From Pseudoleptotrichia goodfellowii (lineage in GTDB: Bacteria; Fusobacteriota; Fusobacteriia; Fusobacteriales; Leptotrichiaceae), in NCBI RefSeq assembly GCF_007990505.1, contig NZ_AP019822.1, positions 1,116,001 through 1,180,000 of the forward strand: a stretch of 64,000 nucleotides of DNA. Direction: 5' to 3'. Position numbers and translations under genes: made by a program. Each line of letters starts with the position of its first letter. The stretch's first letter is position 1. This document shows positions 15,814 through 24,981 of this stretch, piece after piece. The notes under the pieces are model-generated. The model was given only the letters and a program-made list of their open reading frames with translations, was not told the origin of the DNA and ran no database searches.

Positions 15814-17274
15814 ATGGAAAAAAAACGTGATGAATTGTTGAACAGCTCTGTTTTAACATTATTTATAAAATATTTTATACCGACATTTATAGGTTCGATT
15901 GTAGTAGTTCTTTATAATATTGTAGACAGATTTTTTGTCGGGAAAATAAGTGAAAAAGCATTGGCGGGAGCCGGAGTATCTTTTTATATTGTTATGATAC
16001 TGATAGCTTTTTCCATGTTAATAGGAGTAGGAAGTGGAACTATAGTTTCTATAAGACTGGGGCAAGGGAAAGAAGACGAAGCCGAAAAAATATTGGGAAA
16101 TGCGGTAACAATTTTCGGAATATTGGGCTTGGTTCTGTTTGTACTGTTACAGATAAATCTCGACACTATATTGCTTTATTCGGGAGCAAACAGTGAAACA
16201 TTACCTTATGCGAGAACATATCTCGAAATAATACTTTATGCTATATTTCCGTTGTTCTTTTCTTACGGACTTACGAATATACTGAATGCTGCGGGAACAC
16301 CTAGAATTGCAATGTTTTCAATGATTTTAGGAGCCATTACGAATATTATTCTTGATTATGTGGCAGTCATGATAATGAAAACGGGGATAGAAGGTACTGC
16401 TTACGCTACATTAATCGGAAATGTGCTTTCTGCACTGTTTGTTATGTATTTTATAACAGTGGGAAAATTGCCTTTTAAAATAAATCTTTTCGGATACGAG
16501 CTTGAAGATACAAGTCCCATAAGATTGAGATTCGGGAATTTGAAATTGTCATCGGATATAGTGAGGGATATATTTACAATAGGAATGTCGCCGTTTCTTT
16601 TACAACTGGCGAGCTCGGGAGTAGGACTTATAACGAATAAGATTGTCGAAACAAACGGAGGAACTTACGGAGTTGCCGTTATGACAATAATAAACTCTTA
16701 TCTTCCGATAATGACAATGACGGTTTATTCGGCTGCACAGGCGATACAGCCGATAATAGGATTTAATTACGGAGCGGAAAACTACAAAAGAGTGAGAAAA
16801 TCACTTTTAACCGCTGTTTTTTCAGGATTTCTTTTATCTGCAGTATTCTGGATTATGGTAATACTGTTTCCGAAAAATCTTATACTTTTCTTTAATGAAA
16901 AAAGTACAAAAGAAGGTCTGAGAGAAGGGATAAAGGCACTTAGAATCTATTTTGCTCTTATAATACCTGCCTCTTTGGGAATTATTCTGCCTAACTATTT
17001 TCAGGCGACAGGCAGACCGAGATATTCGGTTACTTTGAATTTGTTAAGGCAGGTAGTTATATTTCTGCTTGTAGTTGTAATTTTCTCTCATATATGGAAA
17101 CTAGATGGAGTATGGTATGCACAACCGTTTACAGATTTAATGTTTGCATTGGTTTTGACAGTATTTTTATTCAGAGAATTGAGGAAACTTAAAATGAAAG
17201 AAGCGGAAACAGAAAATGGAAAAAATGTTCAAAAATCTGAGGAAACTGATAAAATAATCGAAAGGGATGTATAA
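15814..17274 (+). CDS. MATE-family efflux transporter
   Basis: A 12-helix membrane protein of about 486 residues of the multidrug and toxin extrusion family, which exports cationic compounds using Na+ or H+. It has the two-fold repeated layout: the first half includes 'YNIVDRFFVGKISEKALAG' and 'GTPRIAMFSMILGAITNIIL', the second 'QPIIGFNYGAENYKRVRK'. A TTG at 15796 is in frame, but AAAAGGA at 15800 points to the ATG at 15814. It lies in the lpx-plsY operon. The substrate is unknown; its position suggests an envelope-linked role, which is inference. Confidence 0.9.
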   Translation: MEKKRDELLNSSVLTLFIKYFIPTFIGSIVVVLYNIVDRFFVGKISEKALAGAGVSFYIVMILIAFSMLIGVGSGTIVSIRLGQGKEDEAEKILGNAVTIFGILGLVLFVLLQINLDTILLYSGANSETLPYARTYLEIILYAIFPLFFSYGLTNILNAAGTPRIAMFSMILGAITNIILDYVAVMIMKTGIEGTAYATLIGNVLSALFVMYFITVGKLPFKINLFGYELEDTSPIRLRFGNLKLSSDIVRDIFTIGMSPFLLQLASSGVGLITNKIVETNGGTYGVAVMTIINSYLPIMTMTVYSAAQAIQPIIGFNYGAENYKRVRKSLLTAVFSGFLLSAVFWIMVILFPKNLILFFNEKSTKEGLREGIKALRIYFALIIPASLGIILPNYFQATGRPRYSVTLNLLRQVVIFLLVVVIFSHIWKLDGVWYAQPFTDLMFALVLTVFLFRELRKLKMKEAETENGKNVQKSEETDKIIERDV

Positions 17275-17276
17275 AA

Positions 17277-17897
17277 ATGAAAACAGTTTTATTAGTAATA
17301 ATCGCATATTTATTGGGAAGTATTCCGAATGCTCTCTGGATAGGAAAGGTTTTTAAGGGAATAGATGTCAGAGAACACGGGAGTAAAAATACAGGTTCGA
17401 CGAATGCTGCCAGAGTATTGGGAGCAAAATTAGGAATTTTAACACTGCTGCTTGATATAGGGAAAGGAGCTTTGCCTACAGCTGCAGCATTATTTTTACA
17501 TGCGGATATGTTAGAAAAATTAACAGGAATATCCAATATTGATACAATTTTTATAGGAATATTTGCGATAATAGGACACAGTTTTTCAGTATTTATGAAA
17601 TTTAAAGGAGGAAAAGCGGTAGCAACAACTGTAGGAGTATTTACAGTAATTGTTCCTAAAGCAATACTAGTTGCAGCTATTGTGTTTTTTGTCGTATTTG
17701 CAGTTTCAAGATATGTTTCCCTTTCGTCGATAACTGCTGCAGTATCTTTACCGATAGCGATATATATTTTTTACAAAAACATTCCTCTTACTGTTTTCGG
17801 GATTGTAATAGCAGTGCTTATAATAGTAAAACATAAAAGTAATATAGAAAGAATAAAAAACGGAACAGAATCAAAATTTACGATAAATAAAAAGTAA
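17277..17897 (+). CDS. plsY: Glycerol-3-phosphate acyltransferase PlsY
   Basis: PlsY transfers an acyl group from acyl-phosphate to glycerol-3-phosphate, starting phospholipid synthesis in the inner membrane. The 206-residue multi-helix protein has the motifs 'AYLLGSIPNALWIGK', 'REHGSKNTGSTNAAR', and 'IGHSFSVFMKFKGGKAVAT'. The start is 2 bp after the MATE gene stop. It is followed by gpsA, which makes its glycerol-3-phosphate substrate: a functional pair. Confidence 0.96.
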   Translation: MKTVLLVIIAYLLGSIPNALWIGKVFKGIDVREHGSKNTGSTNAARVLGAKLGILTLLLDIGKGALPTAAALFLHADMLEKLTGISNIDTIFIGIFAIIGHSFSVFMKFKGGKAVATTVGVFTVIVPKAILVAAIVFFVVFAVSRYVSLSSITAAVSLPIAIYIFYKNIPLTVFGIVIAVLIIVKHKSNIERIKNGTESKFTINKK

Positions 17898-17924
17898 AAT
17901 CCATTGGAAGAAAGTTGGTGAATT

Positions 17925-18944
17925 ATGAAAAACATACTGGTCATGGGTGGAGGAAGTTGGGGAACATGTCTTTCCAAACTTCTTGCAGAAAATGGACACA
18001 GAGTTTATTTATGGGAACGCAGTGAAGATGTTCGTGAAGATATGAGAAAAAATCATGAAAATTCTACTTATCTTCCGGGAATAAAACTTCCTGAAGAAAT
18101 TATTCTGATAGATGATTATTGTGAAATTCTTTCAAATAAAGAAAAGTACGGAAAGATAGATGTGATTTTATCTGCAGTTCCGACACAGTTTATAAGATCG
18201 GTTTTAAAAAGATTGAAAAATTGTCTGGATTATAATATAATATTAGCAAACGTTGCAAAAGGAATTGAAGTGGCAACGAATAAAAGAATATCCGAAGTTG
18301 TAGCAGAAGAATTGGATGGAAAAGAATATAATTACGTTTTATTGGCAGGTCCTACTCACGCTGAAGAAGTGTCGAGAAAACTTCCTTCGGCTATTTTGTC
18401 CGTATCTGAAGATGAAAAATCGGCTATTGAAGTACAAAATATATTCAGTTCGCCTTATTTCAGAGTTTATACGGGAACAGATTTAACAGGTGCGGAACTT
18501 GGAGGTGCATTGAAAAACTGCCTTGCAATAGCTGCAGGAATAGCTGACGGAATGGGATACGGAGATAATTCAAAAGCGGCATTGCTGACAAGAGGACTGA
18601 ATGAAATACTGGAATTCGGAAAATACTATAATGCAGATCCGAAGACTTTTATGGGTCTTTCAGGACTTGGAGATATTATTGTAACATGTACAAGTAAACA
18701 CAGCAGAAACAGATTTGTAGGCGAAGAATTGGGAAAAGGTAAAAAAATAGATGAAATACTTTCAAATATGAAAATGGTTTCCGAAGGAGCTGCAACAATA
18801 AAGGCTATTTATTCAATTATAAAAGAGAAAAATATAAAATCGCCTATTTTTACGGCACTTTATGAAGTAATTTATCAAGGGAAACCTGTTACGGAACTGG
18901 CATCTACTTTTATGAGCAGAGATCTCAGATCCGAGTTTATATAA
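17925..18944 (+). CDS. gpsA: NAD(P)-dependent glycerol-3-phosphate dehydrogenase
   Basis: GpsA reduces dihydroxyacetone phosphate to sn-glycerol-3-phosphate for phospholipids. The 339 residues have the Rossmann motif 'MGGGSWGTCLSKLLAENGH' at the start, the substrate segment 'AGPTHAEEVSRKLPSA', and the catalytic-Lys region 'LGGALKNCLAIAAGIADG'. It sits directly after plsY in the same operon. Confidence 0.97.
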   Translation: MKNILVMGGGSWGTCLSKLLAENGHRVYLWERSEDVREDMRKNHENSTYLPGIKLPEEIILIDDYCEILSNKEKYGKIDVILSAVPTQFIRSVLKRLKNCLDYNIILANVAKGIEVATNKRISEVVAEELDGKEYNYVLLAGPTHAEEVSRKLPSAILSVSEDEKSAIEVQNIFSSPYFRVYTGTDLTGAELGGALKNCLAIAAGIADGMGYGDNSKAALLTRGLNEILEFGKYYNADPKTFMGLSGLGDIIVTCTSKHSRNRFVGEELGKGKKIDEILSNMKMVSEGAATIKAIYSIIKEKNIKSPIFTALYEVIYQGKPVTELASTFMSRDLRSEFI

Positions 18945-18983
18945 CAATTATTCTAACATAAGAACATTATAACGGAGATGATA

Positions 18984-19805
18984 ATGGAAGAGAACAACTT
19001 AAATCTAATTTCTTTGTATTTAAGTGATATTCAGAAATTTAATTTGCTGTCAAAAGAAGAAGAATATGAACTTTTAAGAAGAATTAGAGAGGAAAATGAT
19101 GAGCAGGCAAGGCAACTCTTAATTTTGTCAAATTTGAGACTGGTTATAAGTACAGCAAAAAAGCTGCTTGGTAACGGATTGCCTTTAATAGATCTTATAA
19201 GTGAAGGAAATATAGGTCTGATTAAAGCTATAAATAAATTTGATTATGAGAAAGGGCATAGATTCAGTACGTATGCTGTCTGGTGGATAAAGCAGTCTAT
19301 AAAGAAAGCTATTATTAATACGGGTAGAGATATAAGAATCCCTTCATATAAATACGAGCAGTTATCAAAAGTAAATAAAGTTATTACAGATTATGTTGCC
19401 AAATATGGAGAATCGCCTCCTACAGAATATATAGCAAAAGAAGTGGACTTGAAAGAAAGCAAAGTAATATTGCTTTTAAATGAATTTCAGGATGTAATAT
19501 CTCTTAATGAAACAATAGGAGATAATATATATCTGGAAGATATTGTCGGAAATACTGACGATGTGGAAGAAAAAATAATAAAAGAAGATCAGTTATCGGA
19601 AATGAGAGAACTTCTGGAAAATATTCTGACTGACAGAGAAAGAGAAATTCTGGAACTCAGATACGGACTTTATAACAATAAAATCCATACGTTGAAAGAA
19701 ATCGGAGCAAAGCTTAATATTACAAGGGAAAGAGTCAGACAAATCGAAAAAAAAGCGATAACAAAATTGAAAAATCATTTTAAAGAATACAAAGAGATAT
19801 TTTAA
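18984..19805 (+). CDS. Short sigma-70-family RNA polymerase sigma factor
   Basis: A 273-residue sigma factor with regions 1.2 to 4 but no region 1.1 or large non-conserved domain. Region 2 is complete ('NLRLVISTAKKLLGNGLPLI', 'FSTYAVWWIKQSIKKAI'), and region 4 has 'LTDREREILELRYGL' and the -35-binding helix 'NITRERVRQIEKKAI'. Primary sigma factors are usually 350 or more residues, so this is likely a group 2 factor, or else a reduced primary one. The ATG at 18978 abuts its CGGAG; the ATG at 18984 is better spaced. It lies between gpsA and dnaN in one operon. Which promoters it reads is unknown. Confidence 0.88.
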   Translation: MEENNLNLISLYLSDIQKFNLLSKEEEYELLRRIREENDEQARQLLILSNLRLVISTAKKLLGNGLPLIDLISEGNIGLIKAINKFDYEKGHRFSTYAVWWIKQSIKKAIINTGRDIRIPSYKYEQLSKVNKVITDYVAKYGESPPTEYIAKEVDLKESKVILLLNEFQDVISLNETIGDNIYLEDIVGNTDDVEEKIIKEDQLSEMRELLENILTDREREILELRYGLYNNKIHTLKEIGAKLNITRERVRQIEKKAITKLKNHFKEYKEIF

Positions 19806-19824
19806 AATTATAAGGAGAAATAAA

Positions 19825-20952
19825 ATGCTGAATGTTAAAGTTGACAGAAAAGAACTGTTAAAAGCTATACAGATAGTTGAAAATGCAGTAACGGAAAATA
19901 AAATAAGAGAAGTCCTTTCAGGAATATATATAGAAGCAAAAGAAAACAAAATTATCTTAAAGGGAACTGATTTGGAATTATCCATAAATACTGAAATTTC
20001 AGGAGAAATAATTTCTGAGGGAAAAATCGTAATAAAACATAAATTGATAGAAGAATTTTTAAAGCAGATTTTAGATGAAAAAATAGAATTAATAGAAGAA
20101 CAGGGAAAACTTGTTATAAAAACAGACAGTACAAATACTGAATTTTCACTATATGATGCGGAAAATTTTCCTACTCAGTCAAAAATGGAATTGGGATTGG
20201 AATATACATTTAATAAAAATAAATTATTAAGTTATATAGAAAATGTAAAAATATCGGCTTCGGCAGATCCGGAAAATCTGGCGGTGAACTGTATAAGATT
20301 TGAAATAGAAGAAAATAAACTTAAACTTGTTTCGTCCGATACATACAGATTGACTTATATTGAAGAAGAACTGGAAGAAAATGAAAAAAACAAAGAAGGT
20401 CTGAGCGTGAGTATTCCTCTAAAAACGATAGAGGGATTAATCAAAATAATGAGACTTATAGATGAAGAAAATATAATTTTCAAATCTGACGGAACGAAAG
20501 TATTTTTCAAGTTTTCCAATGTTGAAATACTTACAAGAGTTATTGAACTTCAATTTCCTGATTACAAGTCAATATTGAAAAATGCTCAGCATGATAAAAA
20601 GGTGTTATTGAATACAAAAGACTTTTTATCAGTTTTGAAAAGAACACTTATATTTGTCAGAGATAATAAAGATGCGAAAAACGGAGGAATATTCAGTTTT
20701 GAAAATAATAAACTGGTATTGACAGGAATAAATGAAAATGCGAAAATAAAAGAAGAACTGGCAACTATACAGGAGGGAGAAGATTTGAAAATCTCTCTGA
20801 ATGTTAAGTTTTTACTGGATTATATTTCTATACTTGACGGAAAAGTAACAGAACTGAAATTGATGAATTCAAAAAGTTCGGTACTTGTAAAAGACGAAGA
20901 GAGTGATGCTTCACTTTACTTTACAATGCCGTTAGCTTTAAGAGAAGGATAA
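19825..20952 (+). CDS. dnaN: DNA polymerase III beta sliding clamp
   Basis: DnaN forms the dimeric ring that tethers polymerase III to DNA. The 375 residues fold as three similar clamp domains. Landmarks are the N-terminal 'VDRKELLKAIQIVENAV', central 'SSDTYRLTYIEEE', and the C-terminal 'YFTMPLALREG' resembling the canonical 'MPMRL' peptide-binding end. The start follows AAGGAG at 19811. Usually dnaN follows dnaA; here it ends the lpx-plsY-gpsA-sigma operon and is followed by a terminator, so it has been relocated. Confidence 0.95.
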   Translation: MLNVKVDRKELLKAIQIVENAVTENKIREVLSGIYIEAKENKIILKGTDLELSINTEISGEIISEGKIVIKHKLIEEFLKQILDEKIELIEEQGKLVIKTDSTNTEFSLYDAENFPTQSKMELGLEYTFNKNKLLSYIENVKISASADPENLAVNCIRFEIEENKLKLVSSDTYRLTYIEEELEENEKNKEGLSVSIPLKTIEGLIKIMRLIDEENIIFKSDGTKVFFKFSNVEILTRVIELQFPDYKSILKNAQHDKKVLLNTKDFLSVLKRTLIFVRDNKDAKNGGIFSFENNKLVLTGINENAKIKEELATIQEGEDLKISLNVKFLLDYISILDGKVTELKLMNSKSSVLVKDEESDASLYFTMPLALREG

Positions 20953-20961
20953 AATTATATT

Positions 20962-20990
20962 TATGGGGGTTTTTGCCCTCATATTTTTTT
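20962..20990 (+). terminator. Terminator after dnaN
   Basis: ATGGGGG and CCCTCAT pair with one mismatch around TTTTTG, followed by ATTTTTTT. Confidence 0.8.
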
Positions 20991-21014
20991 GTTTTGAAAA
21001 TATGTTTATAAATT

Positions 21015-21079
21015 AAAAAAATTCGTTAGCTGCAGGAAGTTCAATTTCTATTGAAATTCCCGAGTTATCGAATTTTTTT
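21015..21079. terminator. Long A/T-flanked hairpin between convergent genes
   Basis: AAAAAAATTCG (21015-21025) pairs exactly with CGAATTTTTTT (21069-21079). An inner TTCAAT/ATTGAA stem sits at the centre. The A-run and T-run on the two sides fit a bidirectional terminator for dnaN (+) and the NlpC/P60 gene (-). Confidence 0.7.
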
Positions 21080-21131
21080 ACCCCCGCCATTTAACAAACC
21101 AAAATTAAATAAACTTACTTAATAATAAGAA

Positions 21132-21695
21132 CTAACTGAAAGGATTTATAGCCCATCTGAAAGTTCTACTGTAAAAATCACTGTCTAAACTGGATATAGT
21201 AACTCTTCTACTTCCGGAAGAAGCGTGAATAAATTGTCTACCACCCATATAAATTCCTACATGTGATATACGACCTTTTCCCGTAGTTTCAAAGAATACC
21301 AAATCACCTTTTTTCATATTCATTGATGAAATTTTTGGTCTGAATGTTGCCTGATCACTGGAAACTCTCGGCAAGTTCAAGTCAGCCGCTTTTTTAAATA
21401 CGTATCCGACAAAACCGGAACAATCGAAACTGTTGGGTCCGGTTGCTCCCCATACATAAGGTGAACCAAGCTTGTTAGACGCAAATTCAATAATTTGATC
21501 TCTTACGCCTGCTCTAGCAGTATGAGAACTTCTTTCCGATTTACTGCTGTTATCTTTTACGTTTAAAGACATAGAATCGTTTTTATAATAATTTCCTATG
21601 ATGTTTGTTAATTCATCAGAAGGGTTTTTAGGTTTACTTGTCAAAATCGTTGTTGATAATAACAGTGCACCAGCCAGTATTACTATTCTTTTCAT
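21132..21695 (-). CDS. Secreted NlpC/P60 peptidoglycan endopeptidase
   Basis: A 187-residue exported protein with an N-terminal signal peptide (about 1-20), a linker of about 40 residues and a C-terminal NlpC/P60 domain. The catalytic triad is clear: C92 in 'SFDCSGFVGYVF', H145 in 'ISHVGIYMG' and H157 in 'FIHASSG'. Such enzymes cut D-Glu-diamino acid bonds in peptidoglycan stem peptides during growth or separation. It starts after GGAGGT on the minus strand and is transcribed alone, with a TACCAA...TTGGTA palindrome between promoter and start. Confidence 0.92.
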   Translation of the reverse strand: MKRIVILAGALLLSTTILTSKPKNPSDELTNIIGNYYKNDSMSLNVKDNSSKSERSSHTARAGVRDQIIEFASNKLGSPYVWGATGPNSFDCSGFVGYVFKKAADLNLPRVSSDQATFRPKISSMNMKKGDLVFFETTGKGRISHVGIYMGGRQFIHASSGSRRVTISSLDSDFYSRTFRWAINPFS

Positions 21696-21708
21696 GTAAC
21701 CTCCAATC

Positions 21709-21725
21709 TACCAAGAATTTTGGTA
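21709..21725. promoter_or_regulatory. Small palindrome upstream of the NlpC/P60 gene
   Basis: TACCAA-GAATT-TTGGTA lies just downstream of a minus-strand TAAAAT (-10-like, 21731-21736) and upstream of the ribosome site. It could be an operator or a 5' mRNA hairpin. Confidence 0.35.
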
Positions 21726-21821
21726 ATACTATTTTATCACTAAAAACTTTGAAAAACATTAGATGTGAATTTTAGAAAAATAATTGTAAATACAATACAT
21801 TTACTAAAAATAGTGAAGTGG

Positions 21822-21850
21822 TTGAATTATAAGAGGTAATGTGATATTAT
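21822..21850 (+). promoter_or_regulatory. Promoter of thrB
   Basis: TTGAAT (21822-21827), 17-nt spacer, TGA-TATTAT (21845-21850). Confidence 0.6.
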
Positions 21851-21914
21851 ATACAAAATATAAAATAATTAATATTCATATAAAAAATATATTTTTAAAA
21901 GAAAGGTTGGAAAA

Positions 21915-22823
21915 ATGGGTTTAAAATTTAAAGTAAGAGTGCCGGGAACATCGGCAAATATAGGAGTAGGTTATGATTGTTTAGGAGTGGCTCTTGATTA
22001 TTTATTGGAGCTTGAAGTGGAAGAAAGTGATAAAATCGAATTTTTGGAAAACGGAGCTCCTTTTTCAATACCGATCGAAGAAAATCTGATTTTTGAAGCG
22101 ATAAAATATACCGAAAAACATTTGGTGAAAAATATTCCAAGTTACAAAGTAAATATTATAAAAAATGAAATTCCTATTGCAAGGGGATTGGGGAGCAGTT
22201 CAAGTGCTATTGTTGCAGGAATTATGATAGCGAATAAATTTGCGGGAAGTCCTTTGGATATTAATAAAATCGCAAAATTGGCTGTGGATATGGAAGGGCA
22301 TCCCGATAATGTAGTACCTGCAATATTCGGAGGTATGGTTTTGGCAGCCCATGACAAAGAAAAAGTTATTTACAGCACTTTACTTAATTCCGATGATTTG
22401 TATTTTTATGTTATGATACCTGATTTTCAGTTGTCTACAGAGAAAGCCAGAAGTGTCTTGCCGAAATCCTATTTAGTTTCTGATGCGATAAATAATATGT
22501 CGAAACTGGGATTACTGGTGAATGCTTTTAATAAAGGAGAATATGAAAACTTGAGATTTTTATTGGGAGATAAACTTCATCAGCCGTACAGATTTGCGTT
22601 GATAAATAATTCCGAAAAAATATTTGAAGCTTCGGAAAAATACGGAGCATTGGGAGAATACATAAGCGGTGCAGGACCTACACTTATTTCGCTTAATTAT
22701 GATAATGACGAGTTTCTGGAAAATATGGAAAAAGAATTGGAAAAATTTTCGGATAAATGGACAATAGAAAAGAAAAGAATAAACTTAAAGGGTGCAGAGA
22801 TTTTTGACGAAGAAACTGTTTAA
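21915..22823 (+). CDS. thrB: Homoserine kinase
   Basis: ThrB phosphorylates homoserine for threonine synthesis. The 302-residue GHMP-kinase has the N-terminal 'VPGTSANIGVGYDCLGVALD', the ATP loop 'IARGLGSSSSAIVAGI', and the C-terminal 'GEYISGAGPTLISL'. The start follows AAAGGTTGG. No thrA or thrC is adjacent and it has its own promoter, so it is regulated separately from any thr operon elsewhere. Confidence 0.95.
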   Translation: MGLKFKVRVPGTSANIGVGYDCLGVALDYLLELEVEESDKIEFLENGAPFSIPIEENLIFEAIKYTEKHLVKNIPSYKVNIIKNEIPIARGLGSSSSAIVAGIMIANKFAGSPLDINKIAKLAVDMEGHPDNVVPAIFGGMVLAAHDKEKVIYSTLLNSDDLYFYVMIPDFQLSTEKARSVLPKSYLVSDAINNMSKLGLLVNAFNKGEYENLRFLLGDKLHQPYRFALINNSEKIFEASEKYGALGEYISGAGPTLISLNYDNDEFLENMEKELEKFSDKWTIEKKRINLKGAEIFDEETV

Positions 22824-22920
22824 AACAAAGAATTATATATAATAGTTATGATTGTAAAATAAATCGAAAAAATATGTTAGAATACTTAAACGATAAATTT
22901 GAATAGGGAGAATTTTAACA

Positions 22921-24006
22921 ATGGAATTTCATTTGAAAAGCAATATAGGTACTTTGGAAGTAGTTACAGGAAGTATGTTTTCGGGAAAAAGTGAAGAATT
23001 AATAAGAAGATTGCGTCGGGCAAAATATGCAAAACAGAAAGTAATAGTTTTTAAACATGCTATTGATAACAGATACGGAGAAAAAGGTATTTTCTCTCAC
23101 GGGAATGACAGTTTGGAAGCCTATCCCGCAAGTTCAACAGAACAAATGGAAGAAATAATGGTTAAAAATAATGATGCCGAAGTGATAGGAATAGATGAAG
23201 TACAGTTTTTCGGACAAAGCGTAGTGGATTTTTGTAAAAAATACGTAGAATACGGGAAAAGAGTTATTGTAGCAGGGTTGGACATGAGTTTTAGAGCAGA
23301 ACCTTATCATCCTATGCCTGAATTAATGGGGATTGCAGATCAGGTAGATAAGCTTCATGCAATATGTACTGTTTGCGGTAAGCCTGCTTATGCCAGTCAA
23401 AGACTTATTGACGGAGAGCCTGCATATTATGACGATCCGCTTGTAATGGTCGGGGCTTCGGAAAATTATGAGGCCAGATGCCGAAGACATCACATTGTAA
23501 AATACAGAGAAAATAAAATGGGAAAAATCTACTTTATGGTAGGAACTGACATAGGTGTCGGGAAAAAGTCAGTCGAAAAACTGTACTCGAAAAATATACT
23601 GAAAGATAAAAAAACAAAAACGGTAGTAATAACGTCGGGAATTGAAAAGTATGAAAATAATGAAAATAAATTATCCGAGTTAAGAGAAGAAATAGAAAAG
23701 GAACTGATGAGAAATGACTTTGTTTTTGTAAGAATTGTCAGAGGTTTGTTGCTTCCTATCGAAGGAAATTACAATGTACTGGATTTTATGTGTGAATACA
23801 GAAAAAATTCAGAAATAATTCTTGTTTCACAAAATAAAAAAGGTGTATTGAATCAGGTTTTATTGACAGTAGATTTATTGAGAAAATCCGATTTGAATTT
23901 CAGAGAAATCGTTTATACGAATAAAAATGTCATAGATAAAGAAAATATAGAAATTATTGAAAAAATAAAGGAAATAACAAAATTGGATTATAGAGTAATT
24001 GATTAG
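22921..24006 (+). CDS. tdk: Thymidine kinase with a C-terminal BioD-like domain
   Basis: Residues 1-198 are a complete type II thymidine kinase: P-loop 'TGSMFSGKSEE' (G17-S24), catalytic E93 in 'IGIDEVQFF', the thymidine-binding part, and zinc ligands C149, C152, C187 and H190. Tdk phosphorylates thymidine for salvage. From residue 200 an extra 160 residues follow that resemble dethiobiotin synthetase: 'YFMVGTDIGVGKKSVEKLY' parallels the BioD P-loop 'GTDTGVGKT', then 'VRIVRGLLLPIEGNYNVLDF' and 'NQVLLTVDLLRKSDL' parallel its Mg-binding and central segments. The P-loop Thr is Lys and the acidic residue before 'RGLLLP' is gone, so this part is probably not catalytic. Ordinary Tdk is about 190-200 residues. 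The start follows AGGGAG. Confidence 0.9.
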   Translation: MEFHLKSNIGTLEVVTGSMFSGKSEELIRRLRRAKYAKQKVIVFKHAIDNRYGEKGIFSHGNDSLEAYPASSTEQMEEIMVKNNDAEVIGIDEVQFFGQSVVDFCKKYVEYGKRVIVAGLDMSFRAEPYHPMPELMGIADQVDKLHAICTVCGKPAYASQRLIDGEPAYYDDPLVMVGASENYEARCRRHHIVKYRENKMGKIYFMVGTDIGVGKKSVEKLYSKNILKDKKTKTVVITSGIEKYENNENKLSELREEIEKELMRNDFVFVRIVRGLLLPIEGNYNVLDFMCEYRKNSEIILVSQNKKGVLNQVLLTVDLLRKSDLNFREIVYTNKNVIDKENIEIIEKIKEITKLDYRVID

Positions 24007-24031
24007 ATAAAATATTATAAAGGAGACAGAT

Positions 24032-24340
24032 ATGGGAAACGAAAGTTATTTTGATGGAGAACTATTGACTTTTATAGGAGTTATTATATTAGGAGCAATA
24101 ATTACTTCAATTACTTTTGGAATTTGTTATCCCTGGGCACTTTGTTTAGTGTACGGATGGAAAATAAATCATACGGTTATTGAAGGAAGAAGGCTTAAAT
24201 TCAACGGAACTGCAATAGGATTGTTCGGGAATTGGATAAAATGGTTTTTGCTGACTGTAATAACCCTTGGAATATACGGTTTATGGTTACATATAAAATT
24301 GGAACAGTGGAAAGTAAAAAATACTTCTTTTGAAAATTAA
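24032..24340 (+). CDS. DUF898-like (YjgN-type) small membrane protein
   Basis: A 102-residue membrane protein with two hydrophobic segments. It has the DUF898/YjgN pattern in a single unit: 'SYFDGELL' at the start, 'SITFGICYPWALCLVYGWK', 'HTVIEGRRLKFNGTAIGLF', and a second 'VITLGIYGLWLHIKLEQW'. E. coli YjgN is about 400 residues with several such units; this is a minimal form. Function is unknown in all cases. The start follows AAAGGAG. It lies 25 bp after tdk. Confidence 0.7.
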   Translation: MGNESYFDGELLTFIGVIILGAIITSITFGICYPWALCLVYGWKINHTVIEGRRLKFNGTAIGLFGNWIKWFLLTVITLGIYGLWLHIKLEQWKVKNTSFEN

Positions 24341-24461
24341 AAAAATAATAAGGGATCGCTTTAAACAAATATCAAAAACTTAATTTTGTTATTATAAGCC
24401 GTCTCCTAAAATATTTTATTTACGTTTTTTAAAATTAATGCCTTTCTATTTTTGATAAAGA

Positions 24462-24836
24462 TTATAAGAAATCAATCAACACTTCCATATCTCCCGACTC
24501 TTCGACAAATAATCCTGTAACCGCAATATCAGGAAGATGTTCATGTATCATTTTGACTGACTGAATTATATATCCTTTTTGTGTTTCGTCGTCAATAGGA
24601 CAACCTGCACAATCACTGTGTCCCGCCACGAAAATATGATCGGATTTATGTTTATTAATGGAGATCAGTACAATTTTATCTTCAACCGCCTGTAAATAGT
24701 CTTCATAAACTATTTTATTTACAGGTCCTGCATCGGTTATAGTGTCAACATAGTCATATCTGTAATTATTTCTTATATAGTTATTTATTATATGAATAAA
24801 TCTGCCATCCATACAACAGATTAAAGTACAAAACAT
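24462..24836 (-). CDS. Carbonic anhydrase-like zinc protein
   Basis: A 124-residue protein with the beta-carbonic-anhydrase metal-site pattern in a much shortened form. It has C8 with D10 and R12 in 'CMDGR' (the Cys-x-Asp-x-Arg dyad), and H73 and C76 in 'AGHSDCAGCP'. True beta-CAs are about 190-220 residues; this compact group is common in anaerobes and not well characterised. CO2 hydration is possible but unproven. It starts after a GGAGGG on the minus strand and is transcribed away from the DUF896 gene. Confidence 0.75.
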   Translation of the reverse strand: MFCTLICCMDGRFIHIINNYIRNNYRYDYVDTITDAGPVNKIVYEDYLQAVEDKIVLISINKHKSDHIFVAGHSDCAGCPIDDETQKGYIIQSVKMIHEHLPDIAVTGLFVEESGDMEVLIDFL

Positions 24837-24981
24837 ATCGCCCTCCTGTTTCTTGTTATTGTAATGTTACGGAATATATGATACAATAATTTAGCAAATA
24901 AATCCAGTATATATAATATATAGTTAATATAAATTCAGTTAAAGATAATAAATATGGAAGAAAAGAAACGGAGGAACCGGG

